Source: Zea mays
Lineage: Eukaryota > Streptophyta > Magnoliopsida > Poales > Poaceae
Assembly (NCBI RefSeq): GCF_902167145.1
Contig: NC_050104.1
Coordinates: 109,317,849-109,381,848 of the forward strand
Length of the DNA: 64,000 nucleotides
Reading direction: 5' to 3'
In this document: piece after piece, positions 43,667 to 56,209 of the stretch
Layout: each line of letters opens with the position of its first letter
How positions within the stretch are numbered: the first letter of the stretch is position 1
Translations under genes and position numbers: made by a program
Notes under the pieces: generated by a model
Seen by the model: only the letters and a program-made list of their open reading frames with translations
Database searches by the model: none
What the model was told of the DNA's origin: nothing

Positions 43667-45101
43667 TCAGAGCGGGCGGTGGCGAGCCGCTCGTCAGTCT
43701 TCTATAGCCCCGCAGGCCCGCCCCTATCGAGTGGGGTTGTTCGTACCTGCGGAGGGGGAACCGGAGTTCCGTTTGTAATGGCACTTCGAATGCCAGGGTT
43801 TTTTGTTCATTGCGGCTGTCGAGGCCTGAACATGTATGTAATTACGGCATGGAGCCATGTTTTTTCCTCATTTTTGAGCGCTAAGACTCGTCTGTTGATT
43901 ATCTGAACCGCTTCACCAAGCATGAGTCGCCCCGTGTCAAGGTGACGAGTGAGGTATCCGTATCCCGGAGGCGTAGGAGTCCCTCGGCTCGGTCGGCCTT
44001 GCTGTCCGAGGCTCCTCTAGCTTAGTTAAAGTGACCCCTCGGCCGCTCTTCGACGAGCCGAGGCCAGGGGCAGCGATATCAGTATGAACAGAGGCGGAGT
44101 CGGCTCGAGAATGAAACCTGGTTGGCCGGAGCCTAGCCGGGTTGTCCGTTGGCGGGACCGACGTCGGAGTTGATCAGCCGAGGCCTCAGGTCGGGCTGGC
44201 GCCCTTGGAAGATGGTTGGCCGAGGCCCCTGGGGTAACCAGTCGAGCCACCTACTCGGGCCGGATTCCTGGGGAAGTCCCTGGGAGCGATTGCCCGGGCG
44301 TGGTGATGACGTCGTCCTTCGGAGCGGAGAACCTCGGACCGCGTCGCCGTCCGAGGCTAGGTCGGGCCTCGCCGAAGGTGTCGTCGATGCCGAGGGCGTT
44401 GCTGCCCCCTCCCAGCGTCAAGACCCGAGCCTGCAGGATCAGATTGTCTTGTAGCGTGTGCCTTGTGCGGCCGCCGAGGCCAGAACACACACCCTCGCTG
44501 TGTTGTAAAGTTGCGTCTCTTTTCCTCTTGTTTCGAGTATCTAGACTTTTTGTTGGTAACAGGGATGTTTGTGCGAGCGAGAGTTGCTTCTCGCGGAAGG
44601 TGATGAGTGAGGTATCCGTATCCCGGAGGCGTGGGAGTCCCTCGGCTCGGTCGGCCATGCCGCTTACGCGTACTTTCACCCGTCCGTGAGGCCCTGTCAC
44701 CGACTCGGTCGAGAAGGCTCGAAGGATCGCTTCGGCAGAAGGGCTTCCGAACGTAAAGACTTGTTCGATCCGCGGAGCCACTTTATCCGAACGCGAGTTA
44801 CTTATCGCAGAAGGTGATGAGTGAGGTATCCGTATCCCGGAGGCGTAGGAGTCCCTCGGCTCGGTCAGCCTTGGCTGCTTACGTGTACTCCATCGTTTCC
44901 AGGACCCACTTTTCGAAGTAGTCAAAAAGCACGAAAGATATTCTGGTAAAAGAGATCTTTTTTAGGAAAATTTTGACGCAGAGGGGGTTTCCCCCCTTTT
45001 AGCCCCCGAGGGAGGGTCGGGCTTTGCCGAGGCGAGGCCGACCCTTCCTTGTTGACTAAACTTTGCGTGGGTGCGAGGTATATGAACAACTTGGAAACAT
45101 C
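43667..45101 (-). other. Element G 3' region, proximal half, with dispersed repeats
   Basis: No supported gene. A module of about 55 bp (GTGAGGTATCCGTATCCCGG, AGGCGTAGGAGTCCCTCGGC, TCGGTCGGCC) recurs three times, near 43945-44005, 44600-44656 and 44818-44872. Each copy is followed by unrelated sequence. Confidence 0.6.
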
Positions 45102-48100
45102 TTAAGGGTAGAAGCGACGTAGCTGTTGGATGTTCCGAGCGTTGCCGTAGACCTCGCCTTGACTGTTGGCCAGCATGTACGTTCCGGGCTTCAGAACTTT
45201 GGCGCTGACGAGTGGCCCCTCCCAGGGGGGCGTGAGCTTGTGCCTCCCTCGGGTGTCTTGCCGCAACCGAAGTACCAGGTCGCCCACCTGGAGGTCCCGG
45301 GGTCGGACCCCTCGGGCGTGGTAGCGTCGCAGGGATTGCTGATACCGCGCCGAGTGTAGTAAGGCCCTGTCCCGAGCCTCTTCCAGCTGGTCCAGCGAGT
45401 CTTCTCGGCTAGCTTGGTTGCTTTGATCGTCGTAGGCCCTCGTTCTCGGGGAGCCGTATTCCAGGTCAGTGGGCAAGACGGCCTCGGCCCCGTAGACCAG
45501 GAAGAACGGCGTGAAACCCGTGGCTCGGCTCGGCGTTGTCCTCAGGCTCCAGACCACCGAGGGGAGTTCCTTCATCCATCGCTTGCCGAACTTGTTGAGG
45601 TCGTTGTAAATCCGAGGCTTGAGCCCTTGTAGAATCATGCCGTTGGCACGCTCTACTTGCCCATTCGACATGGGATGAGCCACGGCGGCCCAGTCCACCC
45701 GGATGTGGTGCTCCTCGCAAAAATCCAAGAATTTTCTACCGGTGAACTGGGTGCCGTTGTCGGTGATGATGGAGTTTGGGACCCCGAAGCGATGGATGAT
45801 GTTGGTGAAGAACGCCACCGCCTGCTCGGACCTGATGCTGTTCAGGGGTCGGACCTCGATCCACTTGGAGAATTTGTCGATGGCGACCAGCAGGTGCGTG
45901 TAGCCCCCGGGCACCTTCTGCAAAGGGCCGACGAGGTCCAGACCCCACACAGCGAAGGGCCAGGTGATGGGTATCGTCTGTAGAGCCTGAGCGGGCAGGT
46001 GGGTCTGCTTCGCATAGAATTGACATCCTTCGCAGGTGCGGACAATTCTAGTGGCGTCAGCCACCGCCGTCGGCCAGTAGAAGCCTTGCCGGAAAGCATT
46101 CCCGACGAGGGCTCGAGGCGCTGCGTGATGGCCGCAAGCCCCCGAGTGTATTTCTTGCAGGAGTTCCTGACCTTCGGCGATGGAGATGCATCGCTGGAGG
46201 ATGCCCGAGGGACTGCGGTGGTAGAGCTCCTGCTCATCGCCTAGCAAGACGAATGACTTGGCGCATCGCGCTACCCACCGAGCCTCGGCTTGGTCGAGGG
46301 GTAGCTCCCCTTGGCGGAGATATTGCAGGTACGGGGTCTGCCAATCTCGATCAGGCGTGGCCCCGCTCCGCTCCTCCTCGATGCGCAGAGCCTCGCCCTC
46401 GGGGGCCGAGGGTACCTCGGGCTGAACCGAGGACGCCTCAGGCTGGACCGAGGGTACCTCGGGCTAGACCGAGGGTGCCTCGGGCTGGACCGAGGGTGCC
46501 TCGGGCTCGGGCGTGTCGTTGATCTTGACGGAGGGTTGGTGCAGATCCTGGGAGAAGACGTCCGGGGGAACCGTCGTTCGCCCCGAGGCTATTTTTGCCA
46601 GCTCGTCCGCAGTCTCGTTGTAGCGCCGAGCGATGTGGTTAAGCTCGAGCCCGTAGAACTTGTTTTCCAGGCGCTGAACCTCATCGCAGTAGGCCTCCAT
46701 CTTCGGGTCGCGGCAGTGGGAGTTCTTCATGACTTGGTCGATGACGAGCTGCGAGTCGCCGCGAGCGTCGAGGCGTCGGACCCCTAGCTCGATGGCGATT
46801 CGCAATCCGTTGATCAGAGCTTCGTACTCAGCCACATTGTTGGACGCCGGGAAATGGAGGCGTAGAACATAGCGTAGGTGTTTTCCGAGGGGTGAGACGA
46901 AGAGTAGGCCCGCGCCGGCTCCCGTCTTCATCAGCGACCCGTCGAAAAACATGGTCCAGAGCTCCGGTTGCATCGGAGCCGTCGGCAGCTGGGTGTCGAC
47001 CCATTCGGCTACGAAGTCCGCTAATACCTGGGACTTGATGGCCTTCCGAGGGGCGAACGAGATTGTCTCGCCCATGATTTCCACCGCCCACTTTGCGATC
47101 CTGCCCGAGGCCTCTCGGCACTGGATGATCTCCCCCAGGGGGAAGGATGACACCACAGTTACCGGATGAGACTCGAAGTAATGTCGCAACTTTCGCCTTG
47201 TCAGGATCACTGCATACAGTAGCTTCTGAACTTGTGGGTAGCGGATCTTGGTTTCAGACAGTACCTCACTGACGAAGTAAACTGGCCTCTGAACGGGCAA
47301 TGCATGCCCCTCTTCTTGCGTCTCGACCACAATCGCGGCGCTAACCACCTGAGTGGTCGCGGCGACGTAGACCAAGAGGGCTTCTCCATCAGCTGGGGGT
47401 ACCAAGATAGGCGCCTTTGTAAGGAGCACCTTCAGGTTCCCGAGAGCTTCCTCGGCCTCAGGGGTCCAAGCGAAACACTCGGCCTTCCTTAACAGGCGGT
47501 ACAGAGGCAGACCTCTTTCGCCGAGGCGTGAGATGAAGCGGCTCAGGGCCGCGAGACATCCCATGACCCTCTGTACGCCTTTTAAGTCCTTGATGGGCCC
47601 CATGCTAGTGATAGCTGCGATCTTCTCCGGGTTGGCTTCGATGCCTCGCTCGGAGACGATGAACCCCAAGAGCATGCCCCGGGGCACCCCGAAGACACAC
47701 TTCTCGGGATTGAGCTTGACGCCTTTCGCTTTGAGACATCGGAATGTCACTTCAAGGTCGGAGAGGAGGTTGGAAGCCTTCCTTGTCTTGACTACGATGT
47801 CATCGACGTAGGCCTCGACTGTGCGACTAATGTGTTCGCCGAACACATGGTTCATGCACCGCTGGTACGTCGCGCCCGCATTCCTCAAACCGAACGGCAT
47901 GGTGACATAGCAGTACATGCCGAAGGGCGTGATGAAAGAAGTCGCGAGCTGGTCGGACTCTTTCATCCGGATTTGGTGATACCCTGAGTAGGCATCGAGG
48001 AAGGACAGGGTTTCGCACCCAGCAGTGGAATCCACGATTTGATCGATGTGTGGTAGAGGGTAGGGAACCTTCGGACATGCTTTGTTGAGACCAGTGTAGT

Positions 48101-51100
48101 CTACACACATCCGCCATTTCCCCCCTTTCTTTCTCACAAGCACAGGGTTGGCAAGCCATTCGGGATGGAATACCTCTTTCATGAACCCTGCTGCCATTAG
48201 CTTGTGGATCTCCTCGCCTATCACTCTGACGGGTCGTGCTCCGGCCCGAATATCCAGCGAGTGCTCGGCGACATCCCTCGGTATGCCGGGCATGTCCGAG
48301 GGACTCCACGCAAAGACGTCGGCGTTTGCGCGGAGAAAGTCGACGAGCACTGCTTCCTATTTGGGGTCGAGCCCGGAACCGATCCGGATCTGCTTGGAGG
48401 TGTCGCCACTGGGGTCAAGAGGGACGGCCTTAACCGTCTCTGCTGGCTCGAAGTTGCCGGCATGTCGCTTCACGTCTGGCACCTCTTTGGAGAGGTTCTC
48501 CAGGTCGGCGATGAGGGCCTCGGACTCGGCGAGGGCCTCGGCGTACTCCACGCACTCCACGTCGCATTCGAACGCGTGTTTGTACGTGGGGCCGACGGTG
48601 ATGACCCCGTTGGGGCCCGGCATCTTGAGCTTCAGGTAGGTGTAGTTGGGGACGGCCATGAACTTCGCGTAGCAATGCCTCCCCAGCACCGTGTGGTAGG
48701 TTCCTCGGAACCCGACCACCTCGAACGTCAAAATCTTCCTTCGGAAGTTGGAGGGCGTTCCGAAGCAGACAGGAAGGTCGAGCCGTCCGAGGGGCTGGAC
48801 GCGCTTCCCAGGAATGATCCCGTGGAAGGGCGCAGCGCCTGCTCGGACGGAGGACAGATCGACGCGCAGGAGCCTGAGGGTCTCGGCGTAGATGATGTTG
48901 AGGCAGCTGCCCCCATCCATCAGGACCATGGTGAGCCTGACGTCGCCGACGATGGGGTCGACGACGAGCGGGTATTTCCCCGGGCTCGGCACGTGGTCGG
49001 GGTGGTCAGCTTGGTCGAAGGTGATGGGCTTGTCGGACCAGTCTAGGTAGACTGGCGCCGCCACCTTCACCGAGCAGACCTCCCGGCGCTCTTGCTTGCG
49101 ATGCCGAGCCGAGGCATTCGCCACATGCCCTCCGTAGATCATGAAGCAGTCGCGGACCTCGGGGAACTCTCCTGCTTGGTGATCTTCCTTTCTATCGTCG
49201 TCGCGGGCCCTGCCACCCTCTGCGGGTGGCCCGGCCTTGTGGAAGTGGCGCCGAAGCATGACGCACTCCTCGAGGGTGTGCTTGACGGGCCCCTGATGGT
49301 AGGGGCACGGCTCCTTGAGCATCTTGTCGAAGAGGTTAGCACCTCCGGGGGGCTTCCGAGGGTTCTTGTACTCGGCGGCGGCGACAAGGTCCGCGTCGGC
49401 GGCGTCGCGTTTTGCTTGCGACTTCTTCTTGCCTTTCTTCTTGGCGCCGCGCGGAGTAGACGCCTCGGGGGCCTCTTCCGACGGGCGGCCCTGGGGCTGC
49501 TTGTCCTTTCGGAAGATGGCCTCGATCGCCTCCTGGCCAGAGGCGAACTTGGTGGCGATGTCCATCAGCTCGCTCGCCCTGGTGGGGGTCTTGCGACCCA
49601 ACTTGCTCACCAGGTCGTGGCAGGTGGTGCCGGCAAGGAACGCGCCGATGACATCTGAGTCGGTGATGTTGGGCAGCTCGGTGCGCTGCTTCGAGAATCG
49701 CTGGATGTAGTCCCGAAGAGACTCTCCCGGCTGTTGCCGGCAGCTTCGGAGGTCCCAGGAATTCCCGGGGCGCACATACGTGCCCTAGAAATTGCCGGCG
49801 AAGGCTTGGACCAAATCACCCCAGTTGGAGATCTGCCCCGGAGGCAGGTGCTCCAACCAGGCGCGAGCAGTGTCGGAGAGGAACAGGGGGAGGTTGCAGA
49901 TGATGAGGTTGTCGTCGTCCATTCCACCCAGTTGGCAGGCCAGGCGGTAGTCTGCGAGCCACAGTTCCGGTCTCGTTTCCCCCGAGTACTTTGTGATAGT
50001 AGTCGGGGGTCGGAACCGGGCCGGGAACGGCGCCCGTCGGATGGCCCGACTGAAGGCCTGCGGACCGGGTGGTTCGGGCGAGGGACTCCGATCCTCCCCG
50101 CTGTCGTAGCGTCCCCCACGCCTGGGGTGGTAGCCTCGGCGCACCCTTTCGTCGAGGTGGGCCCGACGATCGCGACGATGGTGCTCGTTGCCGAGGTGGC
50201 CCGGGGCCGCAGGCGCGGTGTTGCGCGTGTGCCCGGTGTAGACCGAGGCTTCCCGCATGAATCGGGAAGTCGCGGCATGAGATTCCGAGGGGTATCCCTG
50301 CCTTCGGGAGGCAGAGCTCTCGGCCCGTCGGGCCGCAGCGCCTTCCAGAAGATTCTTGAGCTCTCCCTGGATTCGCCGACCCTCGGTGGTTGATGGCTCC
50401 GGCATCGCGTGGAGGAGCATCGCTGCGGCTGCCAGGTTCTGACCAACCCCGCTGGATGCGGGTGGCGGCCTGACCCTGATGTCGTCGGCGACGCGGTGCT
50501 GGAAACCCTGGGGCAGGTGACGTATTTCTCCGGCCGGGGGTTGGCCCGCCCATACCTGCCCGACGTCCCGGCGGATCGACTCGAGCGCTCCTGCTCCCTC
50601 GTCGAGCCTGGCCTGCGCCCCGCGGACTTGCTCGAGCTGTGGGTCGTGACCCCCCGCTGGAACGGGGACCACAGCTAGCTCCCGCGGGATGTCGGCGCGA
50701 GGCACCGGCCTAGGGAGATCACCGTCCTCCGGCATGCCGAGATGGTTGCCTTCAGAGGGATCCCCTAGCTCGACGTGGAAACATTCGCCGCTTGGGCCGC
50801 AGCCCTCATCGTCAAGGCTGCGGCTACCGTCGGAACAGTCGGAGAGGCAGTAGTCACATGCGGTCACAAAGTCCCGCATGGCACTGGGGTTGCCAAATCC
50901 AGAGAAATCCCAACAGATGCTGGGATCGTCATCTTCCTCGGACCCAGAGGGCCCGTAGGTCAAGACGTCCGTCAATCGGTCCCAAGGCGACCGCATACGA
51001 AACCCCAGAGGGGTTGCACTCGCCTCAACGAGAGCGCCCGCCAAAGCGAGGTCGCTAGGCGGGTTGAGGCCGAGTCGAAATGACGTAGGATGGGAATCAG

Positions 51101-51605
51101 TCAGTACCTTTTGGTCGACGAGGAGCGACATAGTCACGTCGGGGACTGATTGCGCCGTCGTCTTAGGTACGAGGGCGATGTCCTACAGGCCCTCCGCGAG
51201 CGCGCTGGCGTCGTCCACTTGCTCGGGATTGGCGTGTCGCGGGGGGACGGCGCTCGCCTTCGTCTCAAACGCGAGGTCGACGCCCGACGCGCCCCCCGTT
51301 GGGGCGCTGGGGACGTCGATTCGCTCGACAGCCGACGAAGCGCGGCCTCCCGCTCGGCCTTGGTTGCCCCGCCTCCTCCTCCGATGGCGAGGGAGAGGAC
51401 GGGGCGAGCTCGAATGTTGTTCTTCCACCACGCGGGGAAGACGTCGTCGATTCCGCCGCCTGCGGGCGGGTTGTCGGCCGCCATTGTCGTTGTCGCGCGG
51501 CGGTGGAAGGAGTATCATGTCATAGCTGCCGTCGAGGGACATGAACTCAAGACTCCCGAAACGGAGCACCGTCCCGGGTTGGAGAGGTTGTTGGAGACTG
51601 CCCAT
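45102..51605 (-). pseudogene. gag-pol: Element G gag-pro-pol polyprotein, one frame with four TAG codons
   Basis: The ATG at 51603-51605 (MGSLQQPLQPGTVLRFGSLE) begins a single frame of 2,168 codons ending at 45102. Gag: a WLADYRLACQLGG-type capsid segment near 49960-49800 and a knuckle-like CPYHQGPVKHTLEEC near 49300. Protease: LMDGGS at about 48910-48926. [25 protein letters not shown], catalytic YVDD at 47799-47810. An RT-linked RNase H remnant ([13 protein letters not shown]) and a second, archaeal-type RNase H ([28 protein letters not shown]) follow. Integrase: zinc domain (CEGCQFYAKQ), Asp in GLDLVGP, Asp in TDNGTQF, Glu in NGQVERANG. TAGs at 51183-51185, 49785-49787, 48357-48359 and 46464-46466 each replace a Gln expected from family context. 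There is no frameshift. Confidence 0.93.
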
Positions 51606-51645
51606 CTGGAGCTTGACGGGAAGCTTTTCGTCAGCACGCAGCAGG

Positions 51646-51663
51646 CCCCTACCTGGCGCGCCA
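51646..51663 (-). other. Element G primer-binding site
   Basis: The minus strand reads TGGCGCGCCAGGTAGGGG two bases after the 5' LTR. It begins TGG, as needed to pair with a tRNA CCA end. I cannot name the tRNA from memory. Confidence 0.8.
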
Positions 51664-51665
51664 AC

Positions 51666-53505
51666 TGTCGGCGTCTCGAGACCGGGGGGTCCCTCAGGCC
51701 GACGAGTGAGTGTGCCGCGTGCCCCAGCCCAGATGGGTCGAGCGCGTGGGCGAGCGCGAAGGGGGAAGCGAGATGGCCGGAGACGGGCGTGAGAGAGGTG
51801 GAAATCCCGCGGCCTTCGTGTTCGTCCCGCGCCCAGGTCGGGTGCGCTTGCAGTAGGGGGTTACAAGCGTCCACGCGGGTGAGGGAAGCGAGCGGCCCCA
51901 AGAGAGCGCATGTCCCGTCCTCGTCCCCGCGCGGCCAACCTTCTCTAAGAAGGCCCTGGTCCTTCCTTTTATAGGTGTAAGGAGAGGATCCAGGTGTACA
52001 ATGGGGGTGTAGCAGAGTGCTACGTGTCTAGCGGGGGAGAGCTAGCGCCCTAAGTACATGCCAATGTGGCAGCCGGAGAGATCTTGGCACCCTGCTGGTG
52101 TGATGTCGTGGCTGTCGGAGGAGCAATGGAGCCTGGCGGAGGGACAGCTGTCGGAGCGGTTGAGTCCTTGCTGACGTCCCCCTTCTTCCGTAAGGGAGCT
52201 GAGAGCCGTCGTCGTCACAGGGCTAGCGGGGCGCCATCATTGCCTATCTAGCGGAGCTAGCCAGATGGGACACCGGTCTTGTTCTCTGTGGCCCGAGTCG
52301 GCTCGGGGTAGGGGGATGATGGCGCTTCCTGTTGACGTGGCGGGCCTGTGCCCTAGGTCGGGCGACGTGGAGGCTCCTCCGAAGCCGAGGTCGAGTCTGT
52401 CTTCCATGGCCGAGGCCGAGTCCGGGCCCCTGGGTCGGGCGAGGCGGAGGACGTCGGCAGAGGCCAGGGCAGTGTCCGAGCCCTGGGGTCGGGCGAAGTG
52501 GAGTTCGTCGTCTTCCGGGTCTTAGCCCGAGTCCGAGCCCTGGGTCGGGCGGAGCGGAGTTCGCCGTCTTCCGGGGCCTAGCCCGAGTCCGAGCCCTGGG
52601 TCAGGCGGAGCGGGGTTCGTCGTCTTCCGGGTCTTAGCCCGAGTCCGAGCCCTGGGTCGGGCGGAGCGGAGCTCGCCGTCTTCCGGGGCCTAGCCCGAGT
52701 CCGAGCCCTGGGTCGGGCGGAGCGGAGTTCGCCGTCTTCTGGGGCTTAGCCCGAGTCCGAGCCCTGGGTCGGGCGGAGCGGAGTTCGCCGTCTTCCGGGG
52801 CCTAGCCCGAGTCCGAGCCCTGGTTCGGGCGGAGCGGAGTTCGCCGTCTTCCGGGGCTTAGCCCGAGTCCGAGCCCTGGGTCGGGCGGAGCGGAGTTCGC
52901 CGTCTTACGGGGCATAGCCCGAGTCCGAGCCCTGGGTCGGGCGGAGCGGAGTTCGCCGTCTTCCGGGGCTTAGCCCGAGTCCGAGCCCTGGGTCGGGCGG
53001 AGCGGAGTTTCCTATGGCGCCTTTGGCAAGGCCTGACTGCCTGTCAGTCTCACTCTGTCAAGTCGCACTGCAGTCGGAGTGGCGCAGGCGGCGCTGTCCT
53101 TCTGTCAGACCGGTCAGTGGAGCGGCGGAGTGACGGCGGTCACTTCGGCTCTGCCGGGGGGCGCGCGTCAGGATAAAGGTGTCAGGCTACCTTTGCGTTA
53201 AATGCTCCTGCGACTCGGTCGGTCGGCGCGGCGATTTAGTCAGGGTTGCTTCTTAGCGAAGGTAAGGCCTCGGGCGAGCCGGAGATGTGTCCGCCGTTAA
53301 AAGGGGGGCCTCGGGCGAGACGGAAACCCCTCGAGGTCGGCTGCCCTTGCCCGAGGCTAGGCTCGGGCGAGGCGTGATCGAGTCGCTCGTATGGACTGAT
53401 CCCTGACTTAATCGCACCCATCAGGCCTCTGCAGCTTTATGCTGATGGGGGTTACCAGCTGAGAATTAGGCGTCTTGAGGGTACCCCTAATTATGGTCCC
53501 CGACA
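51666..53505 (-). repeat. Element G 5' LTR (1,840 bp) with internal minisatellite
   Basis: Matches 39111-40951, differing by scattered substitutions. The 56-bp minisatellite is at about 52470-53010. The minus-strand TATA-like CTATAAAAGG at 51965-51975 is the likely promoter of the genomic RNA. Confidence 0.95.
51965..51975 (-). promoter_or_regulatory. TATA box of element G 5' LTR
   Basis: The minus strand reads CCTATAAAAGG. It is conserved in the 3' LTR at 39411-39421. Confidence 0.6.
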
Positions 53506-53879
53506 CTAGCCATAGACAAAAAAAACTTTGGGTTGAAGTGAAGTTTCAAATGCTCCAAAAATACCATGGTATCTATAAAACCAAGGTATTTAAAGAGTTT
53601 TTTACCATATAGCCAAACACATTTTGGCCAAAATACTATGGTATTTTTCAATACCATGGTTTTACCTCAAAACTCTAAAAATACTTTGCTTCCAAACACC
53701 CCCGCAGCTGCAATCTTCTCTTCTCCAACACTACAACTAAAGTACTATGTCTCCAAACAGGTGTTGAGTTGAACTAATGTAAAATATATCACAGTTATAT
53801 CATGGCATACAGTAAACTATGGTATTATAAACTATGATTTTGAAAAATAGAGTTTCCAAGCAGGCCCTCAATGATGGCC

Positions 53880-54523
53880 GGGTCATTTGGATGGTAGGAA
53901 ATCTATAGAATTTTTTAAGAAAGATTATTTAGGGCTAATTTGGCAACTTCATTTTTCCAAAGGATTCCATTTTTCTAAAAATAAATGAACTAATTTCCGT
54001 TAGGAAACTCAAAATCTCTTGAAAAAAATGGGGCTTGCCATTTAAATCCTCTTCCTGGGGACGGAGGAAAAATTAAGCTAATTTTCCTCTTAATCTTTAG
54101 AAACTCCTAGGAGATTTACGTTTTCAAACTAGCTTTTATATAAAAATTTTTCTATCTTTGCATTTGGTTCATAGAAATTATACACTTCATTTTATAGGAA
54201 TCTTTCCATATGTAAGCAATTTTATAAGAATTTTAGCATCTACCGAAACTTTGTAAATTCCGTACGCACGAAGTACGAGGCCTTCTTCATCGTGAGCCTA
54301 TATGGGAATGCATAATGTGATGCGTAATGCATAAAAAGGCTAGCAGTTTAGTTAATAAAAAGACATATTGTATTCTTAGATTCATGCTTTTTTTCTATAA
54401 CTCATCCAAACAACTTTATATACAAAATCCCTATATTTTTTTAATTCTAATGTAGTATCATATTCCCATGTTTTTCACTGTTTCTATGCTTTTATATTCC
54501 TGCAATCCAAAAGAACTCTTACC
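53880..54523. mobile_element. Second MITE-like element with degenerate inverted termini
   Basis: The left end reads GGGTCATTTGGATGGTAGGAA (about 53879-53899). The reverse complement of the right end reads GAGTTCTTTTGGATTGCAGGAA (about 54497-54518). The interior is AT-rich and noncoding. The match is partial and no target duplication is clear. Confidence 0.4.
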
Positions 54524-54821
54524 TTTTTACTTATAATGTATTGTACAAAATAAGATCGAGCGTCTAAATAACTCGTAAGGTAGGTGTTAAAAGTGAAATG
54601 GTATAATGTTTATGTGCTGTGACAGCACATAATAATATTTGATACAGCAGACTGAAGCACAACATAAAACAGAGATGGACAAGCCAAACACACGCGGTGG
54701 ACGAGCACCTTTGTTGGCGAGGAGAAGTAATCAATCGATTGAAATCATTCTAATCAGATTGACCGACCCTCCACAATCGTTATCGCCGCCCATTGGATCT
54801 AGCCTAACTATGGTTAGTAGA
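54524..54821. other. Unassigned sequence
   Basis: No gene, repeat or element end recognised. It is the left flank of element H. Confidence 0.4.
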
Positions 54822-56209
54822 TGAAGGAAACGATGACGCCTAAGAGAGAAGTAAATTATGACTTCTAAAAACTATTATCAAAATTAGGCCACAATTAAAT
54901 CCTTAAAACAAAATTTATGCAAATAAACAATATAGAATGTGTAAACTAGGTTTTATCTAAGTGTTCCTATCTCTACCATAAAGACTAAGTTTTAATCCTA
55001 AATATTCTAACTAGAAATGGGAGATTGAAACTTAAGTACTTAAAGTAAATGCGGAAGGTAAAGAGCTAGTAAAGAAAGCAAACTCTTGTGGATGATGTTG
55101 ATATTTTTACCGAGGTATCCGGAACCATATAAGGTCCCGACTAATCCTCGTTGGTGCCCCTACGCAAAGGGTAGCCCACGTGAGGGCCAAGCACCTCGGT
55201 CGAGTAACTCCGTAGGGAGTCGCGGGCCTTCTCCACGCACCAGTGGTGCTCCACTTCCGACTCCTCTTGGACACTCCCCGCCATCTCCACTATCGAGCTT
55301 TCGGCCAAAATGTCACGGGTCTCGTTCCCTCCGATACACGGTGGCGGCCGTGACACAAACTCGGTTGTCACGGTCTCGCAAGACTCTCGCACCACTCGGT
55401 ACAATTACAACGGCTCGCGCAAAAGTCGAGGGGTTGTGTGGTTTTCCTAAACTCATTCAACTAACTAGGATTCACCTAGAGTAAATGCATAAGCAGTCTA
55501 AGTAACCCAAACACTTAGCAAAGTACCTACGCCAATCACCGAGTGATTCTATTAAGCACTTGGGTGTATGAGCACTTAGAAATGTCTATAACATGTGTTG
55601 GTATGTTGTTTGGGCTCCCACACCTTCAAATGACCGGTTGAAGGGGTATTTATAGCCTCTCCCTTAATTATAGTTGTTGGACAGAAAGCTAATTGTTCTG
55701 TCGTCGGGCGCACTAGACAGTCCGGTGCACACCGGACATGTTGGGTGCCCTGGCCACGTCAGCCGACAGTTGAAGTTTGTAGCAGTCGAACGTTGGATCC
55801 AACCGTTGCCAGACTGTCTAGTGCACACCGGACAGTCCGGTGCTAAAGCGCCCAAGACTCTCTAGTTGCGGGCCTCTCTCCTCAGACTGTCCGGTACTCA
55901 CTGGACAGTTCGGTGCACTATGGACAGGTACTGTTCACTGTCTGGTGCGCCACCAGAGCGCTGGTTGACTGCCCTCTACTTGAATTTCTTCACTAATTCC
56001 TTAGGCTTCTTTTGATCTTGAGTCTTGGACTTCTACGCATCTTTTAGGTCTTCTTTTAAGGTGTTGCATCCTTAGGCCTCAGTCCAATCATCTTCGCATC
56101 ATGTGAACTATAAACACAAACACTAGCAAACACATTAGTCTACAAGGTTATGTTGATCATCAAACACCAAAATCACTAGCCAAATGGCTCGGGGACCATT
56201 TTCCTTACA
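54822..56209 (-). repeat. Element H 3' LTR (1,388 bp)
   Basis: The plus strand reads TGAAGGAAACGATGACGCC to TTTTCCTTACA. It carries decayed palindromes of the CACCGGACAGTCCGGTG type at about 55718-55960. Confidence 0.88.

Larger units (their letters stand above)
39111..53505 (-). mobile_element. Element G: Huck-like Tat-lineage Ty3/gypsy, full length
   Basis: 14.4 kb on the minus strand: 5' LTR (51666-53505), primer site, one gag-pro-pol frame (51605 to 45102), about 4 kb of GC-rich untranslated region, polypurine tract, 3' LTR (39111-40951). Two RNase H-like segments follow RT, which is a Tat-lineage trait. LTR sequence, GC-richness and size fit maize Huck. About a dozen differences in the first 800 bp of the LTRs suggest an insertion of modest age. 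Four in-frame TAG codons disable the polyprotein. Confidence 0.93.
38947..53867. mobile_element. Element F: MITE-like element with inverted termini, split by element G
   Basis: The left end (38947 on) reads TGGCATGTTTGGAAATAAAG then TATTTCAAAATCATGATTT. The reverse complement of the right end (to 53867) reads GGGCCTGCTTGGAAACTCTA then TTTTTCAAAATCATAGTTT. Outside G it totals about 520 bp, is AT-rich and contains repeated ATACCATGGTAT palindromes. It has no coding capacity. The terminal sequence recalls Tourist-type MITEs, but a clean 3-bp target duplication is not seen (ACA versus TCA), so the superfamily is uncertain. Confidence 0.6.

Noticed and set aside
48204..49046. 280-codon plus-strand frame opposite the Huck-like polyprotein
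   Set aside because: A shadow of the GC-rich coding strand, fully overlapping gag/protease. No start context or domain.
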